A stretch of 64,000 bases of DNA from positions 868,001 to 932,000 of the forward strand of contig NZ_CP095481.1 of NCBI RefSeq assembly GCF_023023025.1, in the 5' to 3' direction. Of the stretch, positions 1 to 7,761 are shown piece after piece (positions within the stretch are counted from its first letter, which is position 1; every line of letters starts with the position of its first letter). This DNA is from Amycolatopsis sp. WQ 127309. GTDB taxonomy: Bacteria; Actinomycetota; Actinomycetes; Mycobacteriales; Pseudonocardiaceae. The notes under the pieces were generated by a model. It did no database searches, had not been told where the DNA came from, and saw only the letters and a list, made by a program, of their open reading frames with translations. A program made the translations under genes and the position numbers.

Positions 1-176
1 CGCCGCCCGAACTGCTTCCCCTGCGCCGCTGGGCCGAAGACCGCCTCCGCACGGCCGGTGAGCACGGCCCCGGCGAGGTCGCCCTCGACCTGCCCGCCCT
101 GGAGCGGATGGCGGAGCTCTGCGAACTGCCCACTGTGGACCTGATCGCCAGCCTCCGCCGCTACGTCTCCCGCTGA
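1..176 (+). CDS. C-terminal fragment of an unidentified protein
   Basis: Last 57 codons of a gene that starts before the window. The frame begins at base 3 and stops at TGA 174-176; third codon positions are almost all G or C, so it looks coding. The residues (ending LIASLRRYVSR) alternate leucine and charged residues and look helical. No domain can be named from this piece. A strong hairpin terminator 12 nt after the stop fits the end of a transcription unit. Confidence 0.6.
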   Translation, partial: PPELLPLRRWAEDRLRTAGEHGPGEVALDLPALERMAELCELPTVDLIASLRRYVSR

Positions 177-188
177 TCCCCGAAAGCC

Positions 189-235
189 GTGAAGGGCACC
201 CCCAGGGACTCAACAGCCCTGAGGGTGCCCTTCAC
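189..235. terminator. Bidirectional hairpin terminator between convergent genes
   Basis: Two 19-nt arms (189-207 and 217-235) are complementary except for one mismatch, with a 9-nt loop at 208-216. It sits between the partial plus-strand gene ending at 176 and the minus-strand monooxygenase ending at 248, so it can serve both. No U-tract follows, as is usual in actinomycetes. Confidence 0.8.
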
Positions 236-247
236 GACAGATCGGGT

Positions 248-1705
248 TCAGCCGACGAGGTAGTCCTCGCGCCGCACCTTTCGCGTGTCGAGCCAGTAGC
301 GCCAGGTGAACCCGGGCCAGATCGTCCGGTTGACGCCTTTCGCGTCCAGGTACCAGCTCTTGCAGCCGCCGCGGGTCCAGATGCCCTTCGCGAGCTTGCG
401 CTGGATCCGCGTGTTGAACCGCTCCTGCACCTCGGCCTTCGGCTCGATCGCCCGGCCGCCCGCGAGCCGCAGCGCCTCGGCGACGTAGGAGATCTGCGCC
501 TCGATCATGAACACCACCGAGTTGTGGCCGAGACCGGTGTTCGGGCCGAGCAGGAAGAACAGGTTCGGGAAGCCGGCGACGGTGATCCCGAGGTGCGTCC
601 GCATCCCCTCGGTCGCCCACTCCTTGCCGAGGTTGCGCCCGTCGCGGCCGACGATCTCCAGGTCGTCGAAGGCGTCGGAGACGTGGAAACCGGTGCCGTA
701 GACGATCGCGTCGACCTCGTGCTCGACCCCGGCCGCGTCGACGACGCTGTGCTCGCGGACCTCCCGGACGCCGTCGGTCACGACGTCGACGTTGTCCCGC
801 GCGAGCGCCGGGTAGTAGTCGTTCGAGATGAGCACGCGCTTGCAGCCCATGGTGTAGTCCGGCGTGACCTTGCGGCGCAGCACCGGGTCCTGGATGGCCT
901 GGTCGATGTTGCGCTTGGCCAGGCGCTGGCCGATCTTCATCATCCACGTCTGGCCGTTGAAGCCGATGGCGCGCGCCTCGAGCGTCCAGTAGAGGAAGTT
1001 GCGGTAGGCGCGCTGGGCGAGCGGGAACGCCTTGAACAGCGTCCGCGCGCGGCCGGACATCTCGTGGTCGGCCTTCGGCATGATCCACGGCGGCGTGCGC
1101 TGGAACAGCGTCAGCTGCCCGGCCTCCGGCGCGATCCGCGGCACGAACTGGACGGCGCTGGCGCCGGTGCCGATCACCGCGACCCGCTTGCCCGCGAGGT
1201 CGACGTCGTGGCGCCACCGCGCGGAGTGGAACGCCGGGCCCGCGAAGTTCTCGATGCCCGGCAGCTCCGGGATCTGCGGCAGGTGCAGCGCCCCGACGCC
1301 GGCGACCAGTGCCTGACCCGCGAACTCGTCGCCGCCCCTCGTGGCGACGTGCCAGCGGTTCTCCTCGCCGTCCCAGCGGGCCCCGGTCATCTCCTGGCCG
1401 AAGCGGATGAACCGGCGCAGGTCGTGCTTGTCGGCCACCTCGCGCATGTAGCGCCAGATCTCCGGCTGCGGCGAATACGCCCGCGACCAGCCGGGGTTCT
1501 GCTCGAAGGAGAACGAGTACATGTGCGACGGGATGTCGCAGGCGCACCCCGGGTAGCTGTTGTCGCGCCACGTGCCACCGACGTCGTGCGCCTTCTCGAG
1601 GATGACGAAGTCGTCGCGCCCCTCCTTGCGCAGCTGGATCGCCATGCCGAGACCGGAGAACCCGGTCCCGACGATGACGACCCCGGTCTCCGTGCGGTTG
1701 CCCAT
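248..1705 (-). CDS. Flavin-containing monooxygenase, Baeyer-Villiger type
   Basis: 485 residues, a usual length for a class B flavin monooxygenase using FAD and NADPH to insert oxygen into a ketone or hydroxylate a substrate. FAD-binding GTGFSGLG lies at residues 13-20; the Baeyer-Villiger fingerprint FAGPAFHSARW is at 154-164, although the residue after Trp is Arg rather than the usual Pro or Asp; the NADPH-binding second Rossmann motif (GTGAS) is at 179-183. Probably cytosolic. It is divergent from a TetR gene across a 65-bp region with two palindromes, so repression by that TetR is likely. Substrate unknown; cyclic or long-chain ketones are typical of the family. Confidence 0.88.
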   Translation of the reverse strand: MGNRTETGVVIVGTGFSGLGMAIQLRKEGRDDFVILEKAHDVGGTWRDNSYPGCACDIPSHMYSFSFEQNPGWSRAYSPQPEIWRYMREVADKHDLRRFIRFGQEMTGARWDGEENRWHVATRGGDEFAGQALVAGVGALHLPQIPELPGIENFAGPAFHSARWRHDVDLAGKRVAVIGTGASAVQFVPRIAPEAGQLTLFQRTPPWIMPKADHEMSGRARTLFKAFPLAQRAYRNFLYWTLEARAIGFNGQTWMMKIGQRLAKRNIDQAIQDPVLRRKVTPDYTMGCKRVLISNDYYPALARDNVDVVTDGVREVREHSVVDAAGVEHEVDAIVYGTGFHVSDAFDDLEIVGRDGRNLGKEWATEGMRTHLGITVAGFPNLFFLLGPNTGLGHNSVVFMIEAQISYVAEALRLAGGRAIEPKAEVQERFNTRIQRKLAKGIWTRGGCKSWYLDAKGVNRTIWPGFTWRYWLDTRKVRREDYLVG

Positions 1706-1743
1706 GACCTGCCTCCCGGTTTCCTGTTACCCGTCGTCCAGCT

Positions 1744-1769
1744 TACTCAGAGTAGGTTACTACCGGTAG
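1744..1769. promoter_or_regulatory. Candidate TetR operator between divergent genes
   Basis: Two palindromes lie in the 65-bp gap between the monooxygenase and the TetR gene: TACTCAGAGTA (1744-1754) and the perfect CTACCGGTAG (1760-1769). They form a 14-bp-spaced direct repeat of TTACTnnnnGTAG (1743-1754 and 1757-1768). The position just before the TetR start suggests autoregulation. Similar sequences occur upstream of the genes starting at 45804 and 58713. Confidence 0.6.
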
Positions 1770-1770
1770 A

Positions 1771-2379
1771 GTGTTGCCCGTGACCACCGCCAAGCGCAAG
1801 CGCATGCCCCGGGCCGAGCGGATGCGGCAGATGATCGACGTCGCCGAGCAGGTCTTTTCGGCGCGCGGCTACGCGGCGGCGTCCATGGACGAGATCGCCG
1901 AGCTGGTGGGCGTCTCGAAGCCGATGCTCTACGAGTACTTCAACTCGAAGGAAGGCCTGCTCCTGGCCTGCATCCAGGAGTCGCGCGCGGTCCTGCGGGA
2001 GGTCACCGAGCAGGCGATGGTGGGCGCGACCAGCGCCGAAGACGCCCTGCGGCGCGGCCTGCTGGCGTTCTTCGTGTTCATCCGGGAGCGGCGGCAGGCT
2101 TGGTCACTGCTGCGGCACGAGATGGCGCTGATCGGCACGCCGGCCGCCGACGAGGTCGAGGAGACCCGCCGGCAGCAGACCGACCTCATCGCCGCACTGA
2201 TGAGCGGTTATTTCACCGGAGACGACGACCTGCAAGCCGAAGCGGCCGCGGAATTCGTCGTCGGAGCCTGCGAGCGGCTCGCTATCTGGTGCGAGCGCCA
2301 CGAAGAAGTGACCCCCGAAATGGCCACCGGGTACGCGATGGACGTCCTTTGGGCTGGACTTCGGGGTCGTGCACGGTAA
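1771..2379 (+). CDS. TetR/AcrR family transcriptional regulator
   Basis: 202 residues. The N-terminal DNA-binding domain spans roughly residues 15-62, with the helix-turn-helix at 39-58 (MDEIAELVGVSK then PMLYEYF), a classic TetR signature. The rest is the helical ligand-binding and dimerisation domain, whose ligand cannot be read. The GTG at 1771 is used here; the in-frame GTG at 1780 is an equally plausible start because the region between overlaps the putative operator. It most likely represses itself and the divergent monooxygenase. The operator type resembles those of TetR proteins that sense acyl-CoAs or ketones, which is inference. Confidence 0.9.
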   Translation: MLPVTTAKRKRMPRAERMRQMIDVAEQVFSARGYAAASMDEIAELVGVSKPMLYEYFNSKEGLLLACIQESRAVLREVTEQAMVGATSAEDALRRGLLAFFVFIRERRQAWSLLRHEMALIGTPAADEVEETRRQQTDLIAALMSGYFTGDDDLQAEAAAEFVVGACERLAIWCERHEEVTPEMATGYAMDVLWAGLRGRAR

Positions 2380-2587
2380 TCTGCTCGTGCATTAGGCCAT
2401 TCGGTCGTTACTCAGCGCACTTTGCGCTCCGTGTCTTGTGACACAGAGTTGCTCTACGGTATCGATGACACGGTACAAAAGTGTGCTGGGCTTCGCGCGG
2501 TCGTGAACAGGGTGGCGGGAACCACGTCATAAGGGCGTGGCGACCGGGTCACGTACGCGTGAGGGCATGCTGGAGAGGGAGAGGGGC

Positions 2588-3046
2588 GTGAGGCAGATGG
2601 TGGAAGCGATCACGGCGACGTACGTCCAACAGGACGCGGACTGGGCGATCACGGTCAGCGGCCAGGGCAAGGAGCTGACCGCCCGGGCACCGGGCATCAT
2701 CGCCGCTCGGGACCGCGCGGACCAGCTGGTCGAACAGCTGGCCGTCGGCGGCCGGACCACGGTGGTGCACCTGATCAACGGCAGTGCGCTGGACTTCACC
2801 AGCGCCTACATGACCGCCCGGCTGACGCTCCCGAAGCTCCCGCCGCTCGAGGTCCCGCCGCCCGGCAGCGTGCCGAAGCAGCAGACCGCCGAGAAGGTTG
2901 TCGAGAAGGTCGAGAAGCCGGCCGAGAAGAAGCCGGTGCTGCCGACGGGCAAGCAGCTCCCCAAGGAAGTCGAGGAGCCCAAGCCGGTGGCCGAGCCGGC
3001 CCCCGAGGTCGAAACGAAGACCCCGGCCAAGCCGGCCCGCGCCTGA
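2588..3046 (+). CDS. Conserved hypothetical protein with charged Pro/Lys/Glu tail
   Basis: 152 residues from GTG 2588, chosen because GAGAGGGG lies just upstream; a longer frame from 2537 is open but has no ribosome binding site. Residues 1-80 are a compact alpha/beta segment (WAITVSGQGKELTARAPG, then a helix with AARDRADQLVEQL) that loosely recalls a HicB-like single-domain fold. Residues 95-152 are low complexity, rich in Pro, Glu, Lys and Val (PAEKKP, EEPKP), probably disordered. No enzyme motif, signal peptide or membrane helix. It is convergent with the DUF3618 gene, with one base between the stops. Function unknown. Confidence 0.7.
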   Translation: MRQMVEAITATYVQQDADWAITVSGQGKELTARAPGIIAARDRADQLVEQLAVGGRTTVVHLINGSALDFTSAYMTARLTLPKLPPLEVPPPGSVPKQQTAEKVVEKVEKPAEKKPVLPTGKQLPKEVEEPKPVAEPAPEVETKTPAKPARA

Positions 3047-3047
3047 G

Positions 3048-3269
3048 CTACTTGAGGAGCTTGCGCACCAGCAGGGCGAGCACCAGGACACCCGCACCGA
3101 TCAGCGGGTACTTGACCTTGGGGTTGTCCAGCTTGGCGCGCACGCCGTTCTTGGCCGCGTCCGCGAGCTTCTTCGGGTCGGCCTTGACGGTCAGCTGGTC
3201 GAGCGTCGCCGCCAGGGCGGTTCGAGCCTGCTCGATCTCACGCTCGATCGTCTCGGGATCGCGGGCCAC
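3048..3269 (-). CDS. DUF3618 family small membrane-anchored protein
   Basis: 73 residues from GTG 3269, supported by GAGGAGG about seven bases upstream; the longer frame from 3305 lacks this. The N-terminal half has the DUF3618 pattern (DPETIEREIEQARTALAATL), a charged amphipathic helix that could form a coiled coil. Residues 55-70 (LIGAGVLVLALLV) form one membrane helix, followed by a short basic tail (RKLLK). DUF3618 proteins are common in actinobacteria, often near cell-envelope or stress genes; molecular role unknown. Confidence 0.8.
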   Translation of the reverse strand: MARDPETIEREIEQARTALAATLDQLTVKADPKKLADAAKNGVRAKLDNPKVKYPLIGAGVLVLALLVRKLLK

Positions 3270-3390
3270 GGGTCCTCCTCGCCGCAAGGGACTGCTGGTG
3301 GCCAACGTTAGCTGGCCCGCCCCCGGAACCCCGCACCGGCCACGGCCCGGCGTGGCGAAGGCCGCAGCACGCTACGCTTCCGGATGCGCA

Positions 3391-3464
3391 GGGCCCGTAG
3401 CCCAATTGGCAGAGGCACACGGTTTAGGTCCGTGCCAGTGAGAGTTCGAGTCTCTCCGGGCCCA
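3391..3464 (+). tRNA. tRNA with UAG (leucine) anticodon, short variable arm
   Basis: A full cloverleaf can be drawn over 74 nt: acceptor stem GGGCCCG (3391-3397) pairs with CGGGCCC (3457-3463), discriminator A at 3464; D stem GCC/GGC; anticodon stem CACGG/CCGTG with loop TTTAGGT, so the anticodon is UAG reading CUA; variable loop CCAGT of only five bases; T arm GAGAG-TTCGAGT-CTCTC. CCA is not encoded. Leucine tRNAs of bacteria are normally class II with a long variable arm, so this class I body is unusual; see findings. No sign of decay: every stem pairs. Confidence 0.88.
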
Positions 3465-3481
3465 CTCGAATCCCCTGAGCA

Positions 3482-3689
3482 GCAACGACACCCTGCGGCG
3501 CCGAGCACCTGGAACGCCGCGTACAGCAGAAGTACGGCTTCCGGTCCCTCCGGGCCCACCTCGGTTCGCTTCCGCCGACCGAGGACTTCGCGGCACACTC
3601 GCCCATCATTCGACGAGGACCACGAGGCGTATCCGGCGAACATCGCCGAAGGCATCCCCGATCCGGCGATCTTCGCCCTGCTCCCCTGA
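3482..3689 (+). pseudogene. Possible frameshifted gene remnant behind the tRNA
   Basis: Two protein-like stretches in different frames follow the tRNA: about 3486-3605 reads EHLERRVQQKYGFRSLRAHL and continues to GSLPPTEDFAAHSPI, then about 3607-3689 reads FDEDHEAYPANIAEGIPDPA and ends at TGA 3687-3689. The composition looks like real protein, and a single-base frameshift near 3605 would join them. No start codon or ribosome binding site is seen. Family not recognised. Chance reading of intergenic GC-rich DNA is the alternative. Confidence 0.35.
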
Positions 3690-3692
3690 AGC

Positions 3693-4643
3693 TCAGCCGA
3701 GCGTGACGTGCGGTGCCAGCGCCCGCAGGAAGTCCGGGGCGTCGAACAGCTCGCCCGCCGAGGCGACGCCCTTCGCCTTGGTGCGGCCCGTCAGGATCCG
3801 CTCCACCGCCTCCACCGCGAGCGGCGCCGTGACCGCGTAGATGTCCCGGCCCCGCGCCACCATCCGGCGCTCCTCGCCACCAGACCGCACCACGACATCG
3901 ACCACGAACGTCTCCGGGGCCCCCGACCGCTCCTGCGCCGCCGACAGGCCCTCGGCCGCCACCGACGTCATGTACGTCGTCACCGACGGGACCTTCAGGT
4001 GGCTGGGGATCGTCACGACGTCGGCCATCGTGAACTCGCCGAGCACCGGCTGTGCGCCCAGCGGCTCGGGGAACGGCCACGACAGCTTCGGCAGCGCGTC
4101 GTCGTGGTGCTCCAGGCGACCGTCCGCGAACCGGATGCGCTTGCCGCCCCGTCGCGTGTGGGAGACGCGGCCTGCGGCGAGCGTTCCCGCCGTCGGGTGC
4201 CAGCCGCTCAGGCCGTACGCGACGTGGATCTCGTCCGCGCCCGTCCAGTCGCCCATCGCCGCCGTGGCCAGCAGGTCGCCGAGACCGCCGTAGAAGGCCA
4301 TCGCCGGGACGACCACGGTGTCCGCGTCCGCGAAGCGCGCGAAGGTGTCGAGGTTGGCCTCCAGCTCGGCCGCGACGTCCACGTACGGCACGCCCGCCCG
4401 CTGCGCCGCCTCGATCACCGGGGCGGCCGTCTCGGCGAAGGGTCCTGCGGTGTTGATCACCGCGGCCACGCCCGCCAGCGCGCGGTCGAGCGACGCCGGG
4501 TCGTCGACCGACGCCGGCCGGCCGCCGGGCAGGCGCGCCGCGTCGCGGCCGGAGAGGATCGGCTCGAAGCCGCGTTCGCGCAGCTCGGCCACCACGAAAC
4601 GGCCGGTGTGCCCGTAGGCGCCGTAAACCAGTACCGATGTCAT
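3693..4643 (-). CDS. Saccharopine dehydrogenase-like NAD(P)-binding protein
   Basis: 316 residues from ATG 4643, where the protein opens MTSVLVYGAYGHTG, a Rossmann glycine motif (GAYGHTG, residues 8-14). The open frame continues upstream to 5072 but that part overlaps the divergent GlxA gene and is noncoding. Middle motifs AVINTAGPFAETAAPVIEA and VPYVDVAAE are typical of the saccharopine dehydrogenase-like group and of the related trans-acting enoyl reductases. Many members act in lipid or polyketide metabolism rather than lysine breakdown. Convergent with the tRNA region and divergent from the GlxA/AraC gene 70 bp away, which may regulate it. Substrate unknown. Confidence 0.82.
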   Translation of the reverse strand: MTSVLVYGAYGHTGRFVVAELRERGFEPILSGRDAARLPGGRPASVDDPASLDRALAGVAAVINTAGPFAETAAPVIEAAQRAGVPYVDVAAELEANLDTFARFADADTVVVPAMAFYGGLGDLLATAAMGDWTGADEIHVAYGLSGWHPTAGTLAAGRVSHTRRGGKRIRFADGRLEHHDDALPKLSWPFPEPLGAQPVLGEFTMADVVTIPSHLKVPSVTTYMTSVAAEGLSAAQERSGAPETFVVDVVVRSGGEERRMVARGRDIYAVTAPLAVEAVERILTGRTKAKGVASAGELFDAPDFLRALAPHVTLG

Positions 4644-4713
4644 GCAGCCATCCTGACGAGCGCCGCGCCGCGCTGACAGTGTCCGGAACGCCATCCTGCG
4701 TACAATTCCGGAC

Positions 4714-5634
4714 ATGAAGACTGTGGCGCTGGCCGCGACCGACGGGATGCTGTCCTTCGAGCTGGCCATCGCGTCGGAGGTCTTCGGCGAGAACCCGCGG
4801 TACGACTTCGCCGTCTGCGGCTCGGCGCCCGTGCTGGTCGGCCGGTTCCGGCTGGAGCCGGAGCACGGGTTCGACCGGCTGGCGCGCGCCGACACGGTCC
4901 TCGTGCCGGGCTGGGCGGACGTCGACGTCGACCCGCCTGCCGACCTGCTCGACGCCGTGCGCGAGGCCCACGCGCGGGGCGCGCGGGTGGCGTCCCTCTG
5001 CACCGGCGCGTTCGTGCTGGCCGCCGCCGGCCTGCTCGACGGCCTGCGCGCGACGACCCACTGGGCCCACACCGGCGTGCTGGCCGAGCGCTACCCGGCG
5101 GTGACCGTCGACCCGGACGTGCTCTACGTCGACAACGGCAGCGTCCTGACGTCGGCGGGCAAGGCCGCGGCGATGGACCTGTGCCTGCACCTGGTCCGCA
5201 CCGACCACGGCTCGGCCGTCGCCAACACGATCGCCCGCCGCCTGGTCGTGCCGCCGCACCGCGACGGCGGCCAGGCCCAGTTCGTCCCGGCCCCGGTGCC
5301 CGCCCGGGACGACCACCCGCTCACCGAGCTGCTCCCCTGGGCGGCCGAGCGCCTGGACCGGCCGCTGTCGGTGGACGACCTGGCGCGGCGGGCCACCATG
5401 AGCACCCGCACGCTGACCCGCCACTTCCGGACGGTCACCGGCACGACCCCGTTGCAGTGGCTGCTGACCCAGCGCATCCGCCGCGCGCAGGAGCTGCTGG
5501 AGACGTCGAAGAGCAGCGTCGACGCCATCGCGGAGGCGGTCGGCATGGGCACGGCCACGACGTTGCGCCGGCACTTCCACCGCACGGTCGGCGTGGCCCC
5601 GGACGCCTACCGCCGGACGTTCCGCGGTCAGTAG
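4714..5634 (+). CDS. GlxA family transcriptional regulator (DJ-1/PfpI plus AraC HTH)
   Basis: 306 residues. Residues 1-165 form a DJ-1/PfpI-like amidotransferase fold with the nucleophile-elbow cysteine in ASLCTGAFVLAAAG (Cys96), followed by TTHW. Residues about 210-300 are an AraC-type double helix-turn-helix (SVDDLARRATMSTRTLTRHF). This is the GlxA architecture, sensing a small molecule through the N-terminal domain. It is divergent from the saccharopine dehydrogenase-like gene and overlaps the 3' end of the aldo/keto reductase by 7 bp on the opposite strand. Ligand and targets unknown; the divergent gene is the first candidate. Confidence 0.9.
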   Translation: MKTVALAATDGMLSFELAIASEVFGENPRYDFAVCGSAPVLVGRFRLEPEHGFDRLARADTVLVPGWADVDVDPPADLLDAVREAHARGARVASLCTGAFVLAAAGLLDGLRATTHWAHTGVLAERYPAVTVDPDVLYVDNGSVLTSAGKAAAMDLCLHLVRTDHGSAVANTIARRLVVPPHRDGGQAQFVPAPVPARDDHPLTELLPWAAERLDRPLSVDDLARRATMSTRTLTRHFRTVTGTTPLQWLLTQRIRRAQELLETSKSSVDAIAEAVGMGTATTLRRHFHRTVGVAPDAYRRTFRGQ

Positions 5635-6710
5635 CGGACGTCGCTCTGCAGCAGGGGCGGGTAGACCGCCGACGGCTCGCCGTCGACCGTCGTGCCCGCG
5701 AACTGCAGCATCGCGCGCTGGGCGCCGCGCATCGGGGCCGGGTAGTCGAGCGTCGGCGCCGAGACGTCGTCCAGCCGGGCGAGCTGGTCCGCCGAAAGCG
5801 CGATCTCCAGCGCCGCGAGGTTGCCGCTCAGGTGCTCCAGGCGGCGGGCGCCGACGATCGGGACGACCGTGCCCGGGCGGGCGCGCAGCCAGGCCAGGGC
5901 CACCGCGGCGGACGTCGTGCCCAGCTCGCCGGCGATCGCCGCGACGGCCTCGACGACGTCGAACTCCGCTTCGCTCGGGCCGCCGACGTACGCCGTGCGG
6001 GCCGACTCGGGGGTGCCGGCGCCGCGGCGGTACTTGCCGGACAGGAAGCCGTTCTTCAGCGGGCTCCACGGCGTCAGCGCGATCCCCTGGTCGAGCGCGA
6101 ACGGGGCGAGCTCGCCCTCGACGGTGCGGGCCAGCAGCGAGTACTCGACCTGCAGCGCGATCAGCGGCGTCCAGCCCCGCAGCTGCGCGGTCGTCTGGGC
6201 CTGCGCGGTGACCCACGCCGGGGTGTTGGAGAAGCCGACGTAGCGGATCTTGCCCGCGCGGACCAGGTCGTCGAGGGTCCGCAGGGTCTCCTCGATCGGG
6301 GTGTTGCGGTCCCAGTTGTGCAGCCAGTACAGGTCGAGGTAGTCGGTCCGCAGGCGGCGCAAGGTCTGGTCGAGCTGGGCGATGATCGACGCGCGGCCCG
6401 CGCCGCCGCCGTTCGGGTCGCCGGGGAACATGTTGCCGAAGAACTTGGACGCCAGCACGACGTGCTGGCGGCGCCCGGGCCGCGCGGCGAAGAAGTCGCC
6501 GAGGATCTTCTCCGAGTGGCCGTTGGTGTAGAAGTTGGCCGTGTCGACGAAGTTCCCGCCCAGGTCCAGGTACGACGCGAGGATCTTCTCGGACTCCTCG
6601 ACGCTGCAGCCGGCGCCGCCCGGGTCCTCGCCGAAGGTCATCGCACCGAGCGCGAACGGGCTGACGCGCAGACCGGACCGGCCGAGGGTGACGTAGTGGT
6701 CGAGTGACAT
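5628..6710 (-). CDS. Aldo/keto reductase
   Basis: 360 residues from ATG 6710, supported by AGGAG seven bases upstream; a longer frame to 6743 is rejected. TIM-barrel NADPH-dependent carbonyl reductase: the tetrad is visible as Asp and Tyr in NFVDTANFYTNG, Lys in VLASKFFGN and His in LYWLHNWD. The GLRVSPFALGAMTFGED start and the C-terminal cofactor-binding GARRLEHLSGNL are typical of the AKR11/12-like group. Cytosolic. Divergent from an AraC regulator with a 117-bp gap, a common arrangement in which the regulator activates the reductase in response to aldehydes or other stress. Confidence 0.92.
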   Translation of the reverse strand: MSLDHYVTLGRSGLRVSPFALGAMTFGEDPGGAGCSVEESEKILASYLDLGGNFVDTANFYTNGHSEKILGDFFAARPGRRQHVVLASKFFGNMFPGDPNGGGAGRASIIAQLDQTLRRLRTDYLDLYWLHNWDRNTPIEETLRTLDDLVRAGKIRYVGFSNTPAWVTAQAQTTAQLRGWTPLIALQVEYSLLARTVEGELAPFALDQGIALTPWSPLKNGFLSGKYRRGAGTPESARTAYVGGPSEAEFDVVEAVAAIAGELGTTSAAVALAWLRARPGTVVPIVGARRLEHLSGNLAALEIALSADQLARLDDVSAPTLDYPAPMRGAQRAMLQFAGTTVDGEPSAVYPPLLQSDVRY

Positions 6711-6827
6711 GAAACGCTCCTTGCGTGTCGGATTGCCTGCCACCAGGAAACGCGAATCACCAGCTCAGCGGTAGATCGATCCACGCGACCTCTTGCACGA
6801 TCCTGCCGACCTTGGTTCCCTTGAGAC

Positions 6828-7712
6828 ATGCTGCTCGCCGAGATCCGCGACCTCATCGCGGCGCACGCCCACGCGGACCTGCGCACCCGCGTGCCGGGCC
6901 TGCTGCTGTCCGAAGTGGACTCCGCGGAGCCGCACCATTCGCTGACGGAGCCGCTGCTGGTCGTCATGGCGCAGGGCGGCAAGCGGTTGCTCCTGGGCGA
7001 GCAGGTGCACGAGTACACGGCCGGGCAGTACCTCCTGGTCACCACGGACCTGCCGGTGACCGGCCACTTCGTGGGCGCGTCGCCGCGGACGCCGGCGTTG
7101 GGCATGGGCTTGACCCTGCGGCCCGCGGCCATCGCGCCGCTGCTGCTGGAGACACCGCCGACGCGCTCGCGCGACACGTCGCCGATCGCGATCGGCGACG
7201 CCGGCGTCGACCTGCTGGACGCCACCGCGCGGCTGCTGCGCCTGCTCGACCACCCGGCGGACGCGCCGGTGCTCGCGCCGCTGATCGAGCGCGAGATCCT
7301 GTGGCGGCTGCTCACCGGCCCGCACGGCGGCCTGCTGCGCCAGATCGGCCTGGCCGACAGCAGCCTGTCGCACGTCAGCCGGGCGATCCGCTGGATCCGC
7401 GGCAACTACGCCGAGCCGATGCGCGTCGACGAGCTGGCGCGGCTGACCGGCATGAGCCCGTCGGCGTTCCACCGCCACTTCCGCGCGGTGACGGCGATGA
7501 GCCCGCTGCAGTTCCAGAAGCGCATCCGCTTGCAGGAAGCGCGGTCCCTGCTGGTCGCCGGCGCGGGCGACATCGCCGGGGTGGGGCACCTCGTGGGGTA
7601 CGACAGCCCGTCGCAGTTCAACCGCGAGTACCGGCGGTTGTTCGGGGCGCCGCCCGGTCAGGACGCGGCGCGCCTGCGCGAGGCCGCGGCGCCGGCGGCG
7701 CAACTGCCCTGA
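6828..7712 (+). CDS. AraC family transcriptional regulator (AraC_N type)
   Basis: 294 residues. Residues about 20-165 form the AraC_N cupin-like sensor domain (VVMAQGGKRLLLGEQVHEYTAG), and about 185-285 the AraC DNA-binding domain with two helix-turn-helix units (MRVDELARLTGMSPSAFHRH, then IAGVGHLVGYDSPSQFNREY). Same family as regulators found divergent from alcohol dehydrogenases and aldo/keto reductases, such as E. coli YqhC. Here the divergent partner is the aldo/keto reductase starting at 6710, its likely target. ATG 6828 is the natural start; upstream open frame overlaps noncoding sequence. Confidence 0.9.
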   Translation: MLLAEIRDLIAAHAHADLRTRVPGLLLSEVDSAEPHHSLTEPLLVVMAQGGKRLLLGEQVHEYTAGQYLLVTTDLPVTGHFVGASPRTPALGMGLTLRPAAIAPLLLETPPTRSRDTSPIAIGDAGVDLLDATARLLRLLDHPADAPVLAPLIEREILWRLLTGPHGGLLRQIGLADSSLSHVSRAIRWIRGNYAEPMRVDELARLTGMSPSAFHRHFRAVTAMSPLQFQKRIRLQEARSLLVAGAGDIAGVGHLVGYDSPSQFNREYRRLFGAPPGQDAARLREAAAPAAQLP

Positions 7713-7761
7713 CCGCCGATCCGTTCAAGACCGCCGGCCGCGCCGGTGCGACCCTGAACCG

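Noticed and set aside
3424..6216. 930-codon minus-strand open frame
   Set aside because: Shadow of three genuine genes; composition is Arg/Gly/Ala without motifs, and it passes through the tRNA.
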